64,000 nt of DNA from Bradyrhizobium sp. WBAH42 (lineage in GTDB: Bacteria; Pseudomonadota; Alphaproteobacteria; Rhizobiales; Xanthobacteraceae). A program made the position numbers and the translations under genes. The stretch spans positions 1,426,001-1,490,000 of the forward strand of contig NZ_CP036533.1 in the NCBI RefSeq assembly GCF_024585265.1, in the 5' to 3' direction. Numbering within the stretch: position 1 is the stretch's first letter; every line of letters begins with the position of its first letter. Shown here in pieces: positions 24,613 to 33,775 of this stretch. The notes beneath the pieces were generated by a model, which saw only the letters and a list, made by a program, of their open reading frames with translations, made no database searches and had not been told where the DNA came from.

Positions 24613-24633
24613 ATTGTTGTTGACGACAACAAT
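24613..24633. promoter_or_regulatory. MarR-type operator dyad
   Basis: ATTGTTGT-N5-ACAACAAT is a perfect 8-bp inverted repeat in the intergenic region between the divergent MarR and feruloyl-CoA synthase genes. It lies about 55 bases upstream of the MarR start and 83 bases before the synthase ATG. Its size and place suit a MarR dimer that represses both genes. Confidence 0.65.
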
Positions 24634-24715
24634 TGGCGTGCCCAACATTATAGGCCAAAGCGGCCCGGAACGAGGCTGCGGCCGATCCTGAAAACCGGGA
24701 TGGAGGAGGAAGCAC

Positions 24716-26563
24716 ATGACAGTCGCCTCACATGGTGACGTTGCAGGCCTGTTCGCAACGCCCAGGACCGTCGCAGAGCATCGGCCCGACGGCAGCATCG
24801 TTCTGCGCTCGCCCGAGCCTCTCGGCGAGTTTGCGCGCTGCACCGGCGATTGGCTGGAGCAATGGGCGCAGCAAAGGCCGGATACGATCTTCCTGGCCGA
24901 ACGCGGCAAGGTCGAAATGCCATGGACCACCGTTACCTATGCGCAGGCGCTGCGGAAGGTGCGCGCCGCCGCGTCCTGGATCCTGGCAGAAGGGCTCAGC
25001 GTGGACCGCCCGCTCGCGATCCTCTCCGACAACAGCATCGATCATGCGCTGCTCGCGCTCGCCGCCCAGCATGTCGGCGTGCCCTCGGCGGCGATCTCGC
25101 CGGCCTATTCGCTGATGTCGAAAGATTTCGACAAGCTCAAGAGCATGGTTGCGCTGCTCGATCCCGGCGCAATCTACGTCTCTGCGCTCCAGCCGTTTGC
25201 ACCAGCGCTGGCCGCCATCAAGCCGCTGCACAACGCGCAGATCATCAGCGGCAACGCCGATGATGCCGACGCGCTGGCGTTCCGCGCCATTGCGGCAACG
25301 CCCGAGACGCCCGACGTCGCAAGAGCCTTCGCTGCACTCACGCCGGACACGATTGCAAAATTCCTGTTCACCTCGGGCTCGACCGGCACGCCCAAGGCGG
25401 TCATCAACACCCAGCGCATGCTGACGTCGAGCCAGCAGGCCAAGGCGCAGACCTGGACCTTCGTCGAACAAAGCCGCGATCTCGTCATTCTCGATTGGCT
25501 GCCCTGGAGCCACACCTTCGGCGCCAACCACAATTTCAATCTCGTGCTGCGCAACGGCGGCTCGCTCTACATCGACGGCGGCAAGCCCGCGCCCGGCCTG
25601 TTCGCGACCTCGCTCGCCAATCTGAAAAGCGTGATGCCGACGGTCTATTTCAACGTGCCGCGCGGCTTCGACATGCTGATCGCGGCGCTGCGCAGCGACG
25701 AGGAGTTGCGCCGCCGCTTCTTCGGCGAGGTGAAATTCGCCTTCTACGCCGGTGCCGCGCTGCCGCAGAATTTGTGGGATGCGCTCGAAGAGCTCTCGCA
25801 TCAGACGGTCGGCCGCGCGCTGCCAATGGTCTCGGCCTGGGGCTCGACGGAAACCTCACCGCTCGCCACCGACTGTCATTTCCTTGCCGAACGCTCCGGC
25901 AACATCGGCGTGCCCATTCCCGGCACCGAGCTGAAGCTCGTCACCTCCGGCGACAAGCTCGAGGTGCGGGTGCGCGGACCCAACGTCACGCCCGGCTATT
26001 GGAAGGCGCCGGATCTGACGAAGCAGGCGTTCGACGCGGAGGGCTTCTATTTGATCGGAGATGCCGTGAAGCTTGCCGACAGCGCGCGGCCCGAGCGCGG
26101 CCTGTTCTTCGACGGCCGCGTTGCCGAAGACTTCAAGCTCAACTCAGGCACATGGGTCAGCGTCGGCGGCTTGCGCGTTGCCGGCATCGCCGCGCTGGCA
26201 CCGCTGGCGCAGGACATCGTCGTCGCCGGTCACGGCGGTGACGAGGTGCGCTTCCTGGTATTCCCGAATCTTGCGGCCTGCCGCGCCCATGCCGGCCTGC
26301 CCGAGACGGCGGACGTGAGCGAGGTGCTGGCGCAGGACAAGGTCCGCAGTGCCATCGCGCAGGGTCTGGCGAAGCTGAAACAGCAGAGCGCCAACTCCTC
26401 CGGTCACGCCACCCGCGCGCTGCTGCTCGCCGAGCCGCCGTCGGTCGACGGCGGCGAGATCACCGACAAGGGCTACATCAACCAGCGCGCCGTGCTGACG
26501 CGCCGTGCGGAGGCGGTGGCACGGCTGAACGACGATGCGTCGGGGGCGTGGATCGGGTTGTAA
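24716..26563 (+). CDS. fcs: Feruloyl-CoA synthase (hydroxycinnamate-CoA ligase)
   Basis: A 615-residue ANL-superfamily ligase that activates ferulate or p-coumarate to its CoA ester with ATP. The AMP-binding signature FLFTSGSTGTPKAV is near 220, with LDWLPWSHTFGANHNFNLVL and GGSLYIDGGKP as in bacterial feruloyl-CoA synthases, AWGSTETSPLATDCHF in the adenylate site, and the C-terminal hinge in GLFFDGRVAEDFKLNSGTWV. The usual partner, a hydroxycinnamoyl-CoA hydratase-lyase, is not in the window. GGAGGA lies upstream of the ATG at 24716. The CoA ester is also a potential inducer and a potential quorum-signal precursor. Confidence 0.9.
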   Translation: MTVASHGDVAGLFATPRTVAEHRPDGSIVLRSPEPLGEFARCTGDWLEQWAQQRPDTIFLAERGKVEMPWTTVTYAQALRKVRAAASWILAEGLSVDRPLAILSDNSIDHALLALAAQHVGVPSAAISPAYSLMSKDFDKLKSMVALLDPGAIYVSALQPFAPALAAIKPLHNAQIISGNADDADALAFRAIAATPETPDVARAFAALTPDTIAKFLFTSGSTGTPKAVINTQRMLTSSQQAKAQTWTFVEQSRDLVILDWLPWSHTFGANHNFNLVLRNGGSLYIDGGKPAPGLFATSLANLKSVMPTVYFNVPRGFDMLIAALRSDEELRRRFFGEVKFAFYAGAALPQNLWDALEELSHQTVGRALPMVSAWGSTETSPLATDCHFLAERSGNIGVPIPGTELKLVTSGDKLEVRVRGPNVTPGYWKAPDLTKQAFDAEGFYLIGDAVKLADSARPERGLFFDGRVAEDFKLNSGTWVSVGGLRVAGIAALAPLAQDIVVAGHGGDEVRFLVFPNLAACRAHAGLPETADVSEVLAQDKVRSAIAQGLAKLKQQSANSSGHATRALLLAEPPSVDGGEITDKGYINQRAVLTRRAEAVARLNDDASGAWIGL

Positions 26564-26590
26564 AGGCCGAGTTAGATGCCACATTCCGCT

Positions 26591-26693
26591 GTCATTCCGG
26601 GGCGCGCCTCTTGGCGCGAGCCCGGAATCCATTTCACCGCAGGGGTGTTGCACGATGGATTCCGGGTTCGCGCTACGCGCGCCCCGGAATGAC
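26591..26693. repeat. Dispersed inverted repeat, GTCATTCCGGGGCGCG type
   Basis: GTCATTCCGGGGCGCG and GCCCGGAATCCAT pair with ATGGATTCCGGGTTCGCG and CGCCCCGGAATGAC. It sits just after feruloyl-CoA synthase. The rest of the 337-base gap 26564-26900 shows no gene. Confidence 0.75.
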
Positions 26694-26900
26694 GGGTGGG
26701 ATACGCCAGCCACCCTGCCGCATTATCCTGCCGATTCTTTTGTTGCTTAAGCAACTAATTTGTGCGAACCCTTTCGGACGAAGTTGACGGCGGGCGAACC
26801 GCTGCGTTCTTTTCTGGAGGAAACAATGCGCGGCAGAGATGGTGCCGTCGGCAAATGCCGACCCATGTCTGAAGACAGGGCGTGTCCGCCACGCGGCGCG

Positions 26901-27407
26901 TCAGCTGTGGCTGCTGTCCGTCACAGTGCCGAGATTTTCATGCAGCCGGCGGAGGAGGTCGATCAGCACCTCGCGCTCGTCCTTGCTCAGGCAGGACAAC
27001 AGTCGCCGCTCGCGCTCGAACGCCGCCACGATCACCTTGTCGTGGGTAGCGCGGCCCCTTGCCGTCAGCGCGATCGAATGGGTGCGGCCGTCATTCGGGT
27101 CGGTGCGGATCGACACCAGCCCTCGCTTTTCGAGGCCGGCCAAGGTCCGGCTCACCGGCCCCTTGTCGAAGCCGATGACATGGCAAATGCGCGAGGCGGG
27201 AATGCCGGGTTCGATCGCCAGCAGCGACATGATGCGCCATTCGGTGACGTTGACGCCGAACTCGCGCTGATAGAATGCGGTCGCGCTGTTCGAGAGCTTG
27301 TTGGCGATGAAGGTGATGAACGCCGGGACGTAACGGTCGAGATCGAGCGTCGGTCCCGCATCATTGGGCGCGGGCTTTTGGCGGGCTCTGGTCGAGGACG
27401 GCGGCAT
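26901..27407 (-). CDS. MarR-family regulator of the P450 operon
   Basis: A 168-residue MarR regulator. The core fold runs from about 25 to 160 with VTEWRIMSLLAIEPGIPASR, ICHVIGFDKGPVSRTLAGLE and the wing TDPNDGRTHSIALT. It is divergent from the CYP199A-type gene with an 83-base gap that contains a perfect dyad, so it most likely represses that P450/ferredoxin operon and responds to an aromatic acid or its CoA ester (inference). Confidence 0.88.
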   Translation of the reverse strand: MPPSSTRARQKPAPNDAGPTLDLDRYVPAFITFIANKLSNSATAFYQREFGVNVTEWRIMSLLAIEPGIPASRICHVIGFDKGPVSRTLAGLEKRGLVSIRTDPNDGRTHSIALTARGRATHDKVIVAAFERERRLLSCLSKDEREVLIDLLRRLHENLGTVTDSSHS

Positions 27408-27442
27408 ATCGGGCTTCTGACTCGCGGCGGGCCCAAAGACCT

Positions 27443-27461
27443 AAGGGCATGCGCTGCCCTT
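27443..27461. promoter_or_regulatory. MarR-type operator dyad at the P450 promoter
   Basis: AAGGGCA-N5-TGCCCTT, perfect 7-bp arms, midway between the divergent MarR and P450 genes. It lies about 30 bases before the P450 ATG, where a bound repressor would block transcription. Confidence 0.6.
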
Positions 27462-27490
27462 TCACAAGATCAAAATGAGGGAGGTCTTCC

Positions 27491-28699
27491 ATGACCGCAT
27501 CCGGCTCCGCGGGATCGGGCGTCCCGCATCTCGACGTCGATCCCTTCGACATGACGTTCTTTGCCGATCCCTATCCCGCCCATGAGCTGCTGCGGGAGGC
27601 CGGTCCGGTGGTTTATCTCGACAAATGGAAGGTCTATGGCGTGGCGCGCTATGCCGAGGTCCACGCGGTGCTGAACGATCCGGCGACGTTCTGCTCCAGC
27701 CGCGGCGTCGGGCTGTCCGACTTCAAGAAGGAAACGCCGTGGCGGCCGCCGAGCCTGATCCTGGAGGCCGACGCGCCCGCGCACACCCGTACCCGCGCCG
27801 TGCTGTCCAAGGTGCTGTCGCCGACGGTGATGAAGCAGGTGCGCGATCGTTTTGCCGCGGCGGCGGAAGAACGGGTCGACGCGCTGCTCGACAAGCGCAG
27901 CTTCGACGCGATCACCGATCTTGCCGAAGCCTATCCGCTGTCGATTTTCCCCGATGCGCTCGGCCTGAAGGCGGAGGGGCGCGAGCATCTGATTCCCTAT
28001 GCCAGCGTTGTGTTCAACGCCTTTGGTCCACCCAACCAGTTGCGCCAGGAGGCGATCGAACGTTCGATGCCGCACCAGGCCTATGTCGCCGAGCAGTGCC
28101 AGCGCGAGAATCTGACACCCGGCGGCTTCGGGGCCTGCATTCATGCGCAGGTCGACGAGGGTGCTATCACGCCCACCGAAGCGCCGCTGCTGGTGCGCTC
28201 GCTGCTGTCGGCCGGACTCGACACCACCGTCAACGGCATCGGGGCCGCCGTCTATTGCCTCGCGCGCTTCCCCGATCAGTGGCAGCGCCTACGCGAGGAT
28301 CTCTCGCTGGCCCGTGGGGCCTTCGAGGAGGCGGTGCGTTTCGAGAGCCCGGTGCAGACCTTCTTCCGCACCACGACGCGGGAGGTCGAGTTGTCCGGCG
28401 CGAAGATCGGCGAGGGCGAGAAGGTGCTGATGTTCCTCGCCGCCGCCAATCGCGATCCCAGGCGCTGGGACGACCCCGACCGCTACGACATCACCCGCCG
28501 CACCTCCGGCCATGTCGGCTTCGGCTCCGGCATCCACATGTGCGTCGGCCAGCTCGTCGCCCGCCTCGAGGGCGAGGTGATGCTGACGGCGCTGGCGCGC
28601 CGCATCGCGAAGATCGAGATCACCGGCGAGCCGAAGCGCCGCTTCAACAACACGCTGCGCGGGCTCGACAGCCTGCCGGTCACCATCACCCCGGCCTGA
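27491..28699 (+). CDS. Cytochrome P450, CYP199A-type para-benzoate oxidase
   Basis: A 402-residue soluble class I P450. Seen: the I-helix acid-threonine pair D244-T245 in LLSAGLDTTVNG, the E-x-x-R motif in FEEAVRFESP, and heme ligand C351 in GFGSGIHMCVGQ. The segments SDFKKETPWRPPSLILEADA, VVFNAFGPPNQLRQEAIERS and VQTFFRTTTREVEL strongly resemble CYP199A2/A4 of Rhodopseudomonas palustris, which O-demethylate or hydroxylate para-substituted benzoates such as 4-methoxybenzoate. The ferredoxin gene follows 12 bp later. GGGAGG precedes the ATG. A ferredoxin reductase is not present and must come from elsewhere. Confidence 0.92.
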   Translation: MTASGSAGSGVPHLDVDPFDMTFFADPYPAHELLREAGPVVYLDKWKVYGVARYAEVHAVLNDPATFCSSRGVGLSDFKKETPWRPPSLILEADAPAHTRTRAVLSKVLSPTVMKQVRDRFAAAAEERVDALLDKRSFDAITDLAEAYPLSIFPDALGLKAEGREHLIPYASVVFNAFGPPNQLRQEAIERSMPHQAYVAEQCQRENLTPGGFGACIHAQVDEGAITPTEAPLLVRSLLSAGLDTTVNGIGAAVYCLARFPDQWQRLREDLSLARGAFEEAVRFESPVQTFFRTTTREVELSGAKIGEGEKVLMFLAAANRDPRRWDDPDRYDITRRTSGHVGFGSGIHMCVGQLVARLEGEVMLTALARRIAKIEITGEPKRRFNNTLRGLDSLPVTITPA

Positions 28700-28711
28700 C
28701 GAGGAGTCTTG

Positions 28712-29035
28712 ATGCCCGCCATCATCTTTATCCATGCCGACGGCAAGCCCGACCGCGTCGAGACCTCTGGCGGCGAGAGCGCCATGCAGGCCGCGACCCG
28801 TCACGGCGTCGAGGGCATTTTGGCCGAATGCGGCGGCAATGCGATGTGTGCAACCTGCCACGTCTATGTCGATGAGAGCTGGCTCGCGCGCCTCCCGGCG
28901 ATGGCCGACGATGAGGACGCGCTGCTCGACGGCACCGCCGCCGAGCGGCGGCCGAATAGCCGCTTGTCCTGCCAGATCACCGTTACGTCCGAGCTCGACG
29001 GGCTCGTGCTGAGACTGCCCGAGCGGCAGATCTGA
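28712..29035 (+). CDS. [2Fe-2S] ferredoxin, HaPux/palustrisredoxin type
   Basis: A 107-residue vertebrate-type (adrenodoxin/putidaredoxin-like) ferredoxin. Cluster ligands are seen in ECGGNAMCATCHVYVDE (three Cys) and in RLSCQITVT (fourth Cys). Such ferredoxins pass single electrons from an FAD-dependent reductase to a class I P450, and HaPux performs this for CYP199A4. The 12-bp spacing to the P450 gene supports a dedicated pair. GAGGAG lies upstream of the ATG. Confidence 0.93.
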   Translation: MPAIIFIHADGKPDRVETSGGESAMQAATRHGVEGILAECGGNAMCATCHVYVDESWLARLPAMADDEDALLDGTAAERRPNSRLSCQITVTSELDGLVLRLPERQI

Positions 29036-29080
29036 TTCTCGATTCGCCGGCAACGGCCGGCAACCAACACAGGGGAGGGA

Positions 29081-30295
29081 ATGATGAAGCATCTGAACTG
29101 GACGCTCGCGCTGGCCGCGAGCCTGGTGACCGGCGCGGCGAGCGCGGAAATATCGGACAACGTCGTGCGCATCGGCGTGCTCAACGACATCTCGGGCATC
29201 TTCCAGGACACCAACGGCATGGGCTCGGTCGAGGCCGCGCGCATGGCCGCGGAAGATTTCAACGGCGGGGCTAAGGGCATCAAGGTCGAGATCGTCTATG
29301 CCGATCACCAGAACAAGGCCGATGTCGGCAACGCGATCGCGCGCAAATGGCTCGATGTCGAGGGCGTCGATGCCATCGTCGATGTGCCGAACTCGGCCGT
29401 CGGCCTCTCCATCAACGCACTCCTGCGCGACAGCCGCATGACCTTCCTTGCGTCCTCGACCGCAAGTTCGGATCTCACAGGCAAGGCGTGCTCGCCCAAC
29501 ACCATCCAATGGGTCAACGACGCCTGGGCAACTGGCAACACCACGGCGGCCGCGATGATGTCGCGCGGCGGCAAGGACTGGTATTTCCTCACGGTCGATT
29601 ACGCGCTCGGCAAGGGCATCGAGGCGGAGGCGCAGAAATACATCGAGGGACACGGCGGCAAGGTGCTGGGCTCGTCCAAGCATCCGCTCGGCACCTCCGA
29701 TTTCGCCTCCTTCCTGCTGCAGGCGCAAAGCTCGAAGGCGCAGGTGATTGGGCTCGCCAATGCAGGGGGTGATACCATCAACGCGGTGAAGCAGGCCGCC
29801 GAGTTCGGCATCCAGCAGAGCGGGCAGAAGCTCGTCGCCTTCCTGCTCTTCATCAACGATGTTCACGGCATGGGCATCAAGGTGGCGCAGGGCCTCCAGC
29901 TCATGGAAGCCTTCTACTGGGACATGAACGACGACACCCGCGCATTTGCAAAACGTTTTGCCGCGCGGCCCGGCATGAACGGCAAGATGCCGAGCGGCAA
30001 CCAGGCCGGCGTCTATGCTTCCACGCTCGCTTATCTCAACGCCGTCGCGGCCACCGGCAGCGACAATGCCAAGCAGGTCGTGCCCGAGATGAAGAAGTTC
30101 AAGGGCAAGGACAAGCTGTTCGGCGACACCACGATCCGCCAGGACGGTCGCGTCGTGCATCCGATGTACCTGTTCGAGGTGAAGAAGCCGGAGGAGTCGA
30201 AATATCCGTACGATTATTACAAGTTGGTCTCGACCATTCCCGCCGATCAGGCGTTCCGCCCGCTGGCGGAAGGCGGATGCGAGCTGGTGAAGTAA
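29081..30295 (+). CDS. Branched-chain-type ABC substrate-binding protein, orphan
   Basis: A 404-residue type I periplasmic binding protein (Peripla_BP_6/LivK-like): signal peptide LNWTLALAASLVTGAASA, then VRIGVLNDISGIFQDTNGMG, YADHQNKADVGNAIARKWLD and GKDWYFLTVDYALGKG. Proteins of this group in related soil bacteria bind aromatic acids. It follows the P450/ferredoxin pair by 45 bp with its own AGGGGAGGG ribosome site, so a role in uptake of the P450 substrate (a para-substituted benzoate or related lignin monomer) is plausible. No permease genes are adjacent. Confidence 0.88.
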   Translation: MMKHLNWTLALAASLVTGAASAEISDNVVRIGVLNDISGIFQDTNGMGSVEAARMAAEDFNGGAKGIKVEIVYADHQNKADVGNAIARKWLDVEGVDAIVDVPNSAVGLSINALLRDSRMTFLASSTASSDLTGKACSPNTIQWVNDAWATGNTTAAAMMSRGGKDWYFLTVDYALGKGIEAEAQKYIEGHGGKVLGSSKHPLGTSDFASFLLQAQSSKAQVIGLANAGGDTINAVKQAAEFGIQQSGQKLVAFLLFINDVHGMGIKVAQGLQLMEAFYWDMNDDTRAFAKRFAARPGMNGKMPSGNQAGVYASTLAYLNAVAATGSDNAKQVVPEMKKFKGKDKLFGDTTIRQDGRVVHPMYLFEVKKPEESKYPYDYYKLVSTIPADQAFRPLAEGGCELVK

Positions 30296-30389
30296 AAGGT
30301 GTTGTACCTCCGACGCCGTTCGGCGGTACTTGTCAAACTAGGAAATGGAGGTAATAATTATAAGATATAACTAAATAGGGAGGTTCGCC

Positions 30390-32072
30390 ATGAGGACTGG
30401 CTTGATATCAACCGTCGCGCTGGCCGCGCTTCTGGCATCGACAGCGCTGGCTCGGGCCGAGGGCGAGGCCTGCTCGCCGGTCGCAACCGCTTCGCTCGGC
30501 ATCTCCGGTGTCGAGATCACCGGGTCCAAAACGCAGGACGCGGCCAACGGTCTCCCGAAGCATTGCATCGTGACGGGCCTTGCCAACCAGCGCACCGGCG
30601 TCGATGGGAAATCCTACGCGATCGGGTTCGAATTGCGATTGCCGGCCGAGTGGAACGGCCGCTTCCTGCATCAGGTGAATGGCGGCAATGACGGCGTGAT
30701 CGTGCCCGCTCTTGGCAGCCTGCCCGAGGGGTTAGCCTTCGGTGGCAAAGTGCCACTGGCGCGCGGCTTTGCCGTGCTGTCGTCGGACAGTGGTCATTCC
30801 GGCTCGGACCCCGCGAACAAGTCGCTGGGCCTGACTGCCGGCGCGGCGTTCGGCCTCGATCCGCAGGCGCGGCGCGACTATGGCTATGCCGCCGACATGA
30901 CGCTGTCGCCGGTCGCAAAGCAAATCATTGCCCTTCACTACGGGCGCAAGCCGGATCGCTCCTATATGGCGGGATGCTCGAACGGTGGGCGTCATGCCAT
31001 GGTGGCGGCGTCGCGCATGCCGGAAAATTACGACGGGTTCCTCGTCGGCAATCCTGGCTTCGACCTCCCGCGCGCTGCGATCCAGCACGCCTGGGACGTG
31101 CAGGCCTTCCTGAAAGCTGACCCCGATCTGCGCAAGTCCATCACCAAGGAGGACGCTCAGCTCGTTTCCTCGCGCATTACGGAGGCCTGCGATGCGCTCG
31201 ACGGCGTCAAGGATGGGCTGACGGCCAATCTCGCGGCCTGTCAGAAGGCGTTCGATCTCAAGAGTCTGATCTGCGCGCCTGGGCAGAACAGCACCTGCTT
31301 GTCCGAAGCCAAGGTCGACGCCCTGAAGATGAGCCTCGCCGGACCGAAGAATTCGAAAGGTGAGGCGCTCTATTCCGACTGGCCTCTCGATGGTGGCATC
31401 GGCACGGGCAATTGGCGCACCTGGAAGGTCGAGAGCCCCGTCGCGCCCTGGAATAACTATCCGATCATCGCCACCATGGGCGCAGCGTCGCTGAACTACA
31501 TCTTCTCGACACCGCCAGTCGTGGTCGAAGGCAGCAATGAGAAGCTGGTCGAGGCACTGAAGGCCTATGACTTCGACAAGGACGCGCCGAAGATTTTCGC
31601 CAAGGACGCGACCTTCACGGAATCGGCCATGGACTTCATGACGCCGCCCGACATCGATGATCCCAAGCTCGCATCGCTCCAGAGGTACGGCGGCAAGATG
31701 CTGATCTATCACGGCCAGGCCGATCCTGTGTTCTCGGTGAACGACACCATCCGCTGGTACGATCGGCTGAACAAGAACCTGCAGGGGCACGCCGACACGG
31801 TCGCGCGCCTGTTCGCGATTCCCGGCGAAACGCATTGCGGTGGCGGCGTCACCCTGGACAAGTTCGATGCGCTGGCCGCGCTAACCGACTGGGTGGAGAA
31901 CGGCAAGGCGCCCGACCGCATCATCGCGTCGGCCAGTCCCGCCAACAAGGAAGTCCCTGCGTCCTGGAGCCCGGGCCGCACGCGGCCGCTCTGCCCGTAT
32001 CCGAGCTACGCCGCGTATTCCGGCCAGGGCGACAGCGAGGACGCCGCGAATTTCGTTTGCAAGGCGCCCTAG
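30390..32072 (+). CDS. Tannase/feruloyl-esterase family hydrolase
   Basis: A 560-residue exported esterase. A signal peptide (LISTVALAALLASTALARA) precedes an alpha/beta hydrolase with nucleophile S197 in AGCSNGGRHAMV, an Asp in GQADPVFSVND and a His in GETHCGGGV. The Cys flanking the nucleophile and the Cys beside the catalytic His are the paired-disulphide CS...HC arrangement of the tannase/feruloyl esterase family, which also includes MHETase. Family members split gallate or hydroxycinnamate esters. The nearby feruloyl-CoA synthase suggests that released ferulate or coumarate is used. AGGGAGG precedes the ATG after an AT-rich stretch (30340-30380) that probably holds the promoter. Confidence 0.9.
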   Translation: MRTGLISTVALAALLASTALARAEGEACSPVATASLGISGVEITGSKTQDAANGLPKHCIVTGLANQRTGVDGKSYAIGFELRLPAEWNGRFLHQVNGGNDGVIVPALGSLPEGLAFGGKVPLARGFAVLSSDSGHSGSDPANKSLGLTAGAAFGLDPQARRDYGYAADMTLSPVAKQIIALHYGRKPDRSYMAGCSNGGRHAMVAASRMPENYDGFLVGNPGFDLPRAAIQHAWDVQAFLKADPDLRKSITKEDAQLVSSRITEACDALDGVKDGLTANLAACQKAFDLKSLICAPGQNSTCLSEAKVDALKMSLAGPKNSKGEALYSDWPLDGGIGTGNWRTWKVESPVAPWNNYPIIATMGAASLNYIFSTPPVVVEGSNEKLVEALKAYDFDKDAPKIFAKDATFTESAMDFMTPPDIDDPKLASLQRYGGKMLIYHGQADPVFSVNDTIRWYDRLNKNLQGHADTVARLFAIPGETHCGGGVTLDKFDALAALTDWVENGKAPDRIIASASPANKEVPASWSPGRTRPLCPYPSYAAYSGQGDSEDAANFVCKAP

Positions 32073-32130
32073 CTCGTCACGCGTCGGCAGGCGCTTGCCC
32101 CGGACCAAGTGCGGCGCGTAGCGCTGCGCT

Positions 32131-32168
32131 GCAGAGCCGGGGCCCATGGTTGTGGGTCCCGGCTCTGC
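32131..32168. terminator. Bidirectional hairpin between convergent genes
   Basis: GCAGAGCCGGGGCCCA pairs with TGGGTCCCGGCTCTGC around a short loop. It lies between the 3' end of the esterase gene and the 3' end of the NDH-2 gene. It resembles a dispersed repeat and likely ends transcription in both directions; no strong T-run is present. Confidence 0.55.
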
Positions 32169-32211
32169 GTCGCGTCATTTCATGCCGCGCCGCGTCCGGG
32201 ACACGAGAAGC

Positions 32212-33474
32212 CTACACCACCTTGCTCGACCCCTGCGTGATCAACCGCGCCGCGCGCTGGTCTCGCGCGTAGATCCAGAGCCAGCTCAGCGCGACGCTGA
32301 GGCGGTGGCGCAGGCCGATCAGGAAGTAGATGTGGGCGATGCCCCAGATCCACCATGCGATGGCGCCGCGCAGCTTGACCCGGCCGAAATCGATCACGGC
32401 GAGCCGCTTGCCGATCTGGGCGAGGCTGCCGGCGTGCTTGTAACGGAACGGACCGGTCGCAGCGCCGCGCAGGCGCGCTCTGATGGTCTCCGCGACATGA
32501 CGACCCTGCTGCTTGGCGGCCGGCGCGATGCCGGGCACCGGCTTGCCGTCCCAGGCATTGATGCTGACGGTATCGCCGATCGCGAAGATCTCGGGATGGC
32601 CTGGAATGGTGAGGTCGGCCTCGACCAGCACGCGCCCGGCGCGATCGCTGGGCGCGCCGAGCCATTCGGCGGCGGGCGAGGCGCGCACGCCGGCGGCCCA
32701 GATCCGTGTCTTCGCCTCGAGCAGCTTGCCACCGAACACGACGCCCTCGCGGTTGATCTCGGTGACGGCTTGGCCGAGCACGACCTCGACGCCGATCCTT
32801 TCCAGCGAGGCCTGCGCATAGGCCGAGAGCTCGTCGGGAAAGCCGGCGAGCACGCGCGGACCCGCCTCGATCAGCACGACGCGTGCCTTGTGCGTGTCGA
32901 TGTTGCGGAAGTCGCCGGGCAGGGTGTGATGCGCCATCTCGGCGATGGTGCCAGCGAGCTCGACGCCGGTCGGGCCGGCGCCGACGATGACAAAGGTCAG
33001 CCGCGCCGCGCGTCGCGCGGGATCCGTCTCGCGCTCGGCGCGCTCGAACGCCACCAGGATGTGACGGCGCAAGGTGGTCGCATCCTCCAGCGTCTTCAGG
33101 CCCGGCGCCCATGCCTCCCATTCGTCGTGGCCGAAATAAGCATGCCGCGCGCCGGTGGCCAGCACCAGCGTGTCGTAAGGCACCTCGCTGCCGTCATCGA
33201 TCAGCACGCGGCGTCGCTCGGCATCGACGCCGCTCACGGTCGCAAACAGCGTCGTCACCTCGCGTCGGTCGCGCATGAGATGGCGGATCGGCCAGGCGAT
33301 CTCGCTGGTCGCGAGCGAGGCGGTCGCGACCTGGTAGAGCAGCGGCTGGAACAGATGGTGATTGCGGCGGTCGATCAGCGTGATCTCCACCGGCGCGCCC
33401 GCAAGCCGGTAAGTCGCCTCCAGCCCGCCGAAGCCGGCTCCGACGATGACGACGCGGTGGGGATTTGCGGCCAT
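32212..33474 (-). CDS. ndh: Type II NADH dehydrogenase (NDH-2)
   Basis: A 420-residue FAD-dependent oxidoreductase. An N-terminal FAD Rossmann motif VVIVGAGFGGLEATYRL (residues 8-24) is followed by the HHLFQPLLYQVATASL segment characteristic of NDH-2, a second dinucleotide motif VIVGAGPTGVELAG, and the C-terminal FAD motif IFAIGDTVS. The C-terminus has hydrophobic stretches (IAWWIWGIAHIYFLIGL) for membrane attachment. It passes electrons from NADH to quinone without pumping protons. It stands alone, convergent with the esterase and divergent from the next binding protein. Confidence 0.9.
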   Translation of the reverse strand: MAANPHRVVIVGAGFGGLEATYRLAGAPVEITLIDRRNHHLFQPLLYQVATASLATSEIAWPIRHLMRDRREVTTLFATVSGVDAERRRVLIDDGSEVPYDTLVLATGARHAYFGHDEWEAWAPGLKTLEDATTLRRHILVAFERAERETDPARRAARLTFVIVGAGPTGVELAGTIAEMAHHTLPGDFRNIDTHKARVVLIEAGPRVLAGFPDELSAYAQASLERIGVEVVLGQAVTEINREGVVFGGKLLEAKTRIWAAGVRASPAAEWLGAPSDRAGRVLVEADLTIPGHPEIFAIGDTVSINAWDGKPVPGIAPAAKQQGRHVAETIRARLRGAATGPFRYKHAGSLAQIGKRLAVIDFGRVKLRGAIAWWIWGIAHIYFLIGLRHRLSVALSWLWIYARDQRAARLITQGSSKVV

Positions 33475-33775
33475 GATTTAACCCTCGAATCTCGCTGCTG
33501 CGCCTCTTCATTTAAGTGCGGATTGGGCCCCGCGGTCCAATAGAGGTCATCAATCGTCGCATAGGCCTGATGTATCGATCCGGCGCGAAAAAGCGCCGCA
33601 GCCTCCGTCCAAGTGGGTAGAATTATATTTCTTGCCATCTCCGATCGGGGCGAAATATGGTGCAAAGGCAGGCGCTGAGCCATTGGCGGCGCGACAGATT
33701 TTGCGTTTCAATAGAGACAGGCCTGGAGCGGCGATCACCCCGCTTCCGGGACCGATAATAAGGAGGGGAGTTGTT

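Noticed and set aside
28289..30160. A 623-codon minus-strand frame over the P450, ferredoxin and binding-protein genes.
   Set aside because: Covers parts of three well-recognised plus-strand genes; no ribosome site or domain.
33514..33533. ATTGGGCC/GGTCCAAT imperfect dyad upstream of NDH-2 and the orphan binding protein.
   Set aside because: One mismatch in short GC-rich arms and no associated regulator gene; too weak to call.
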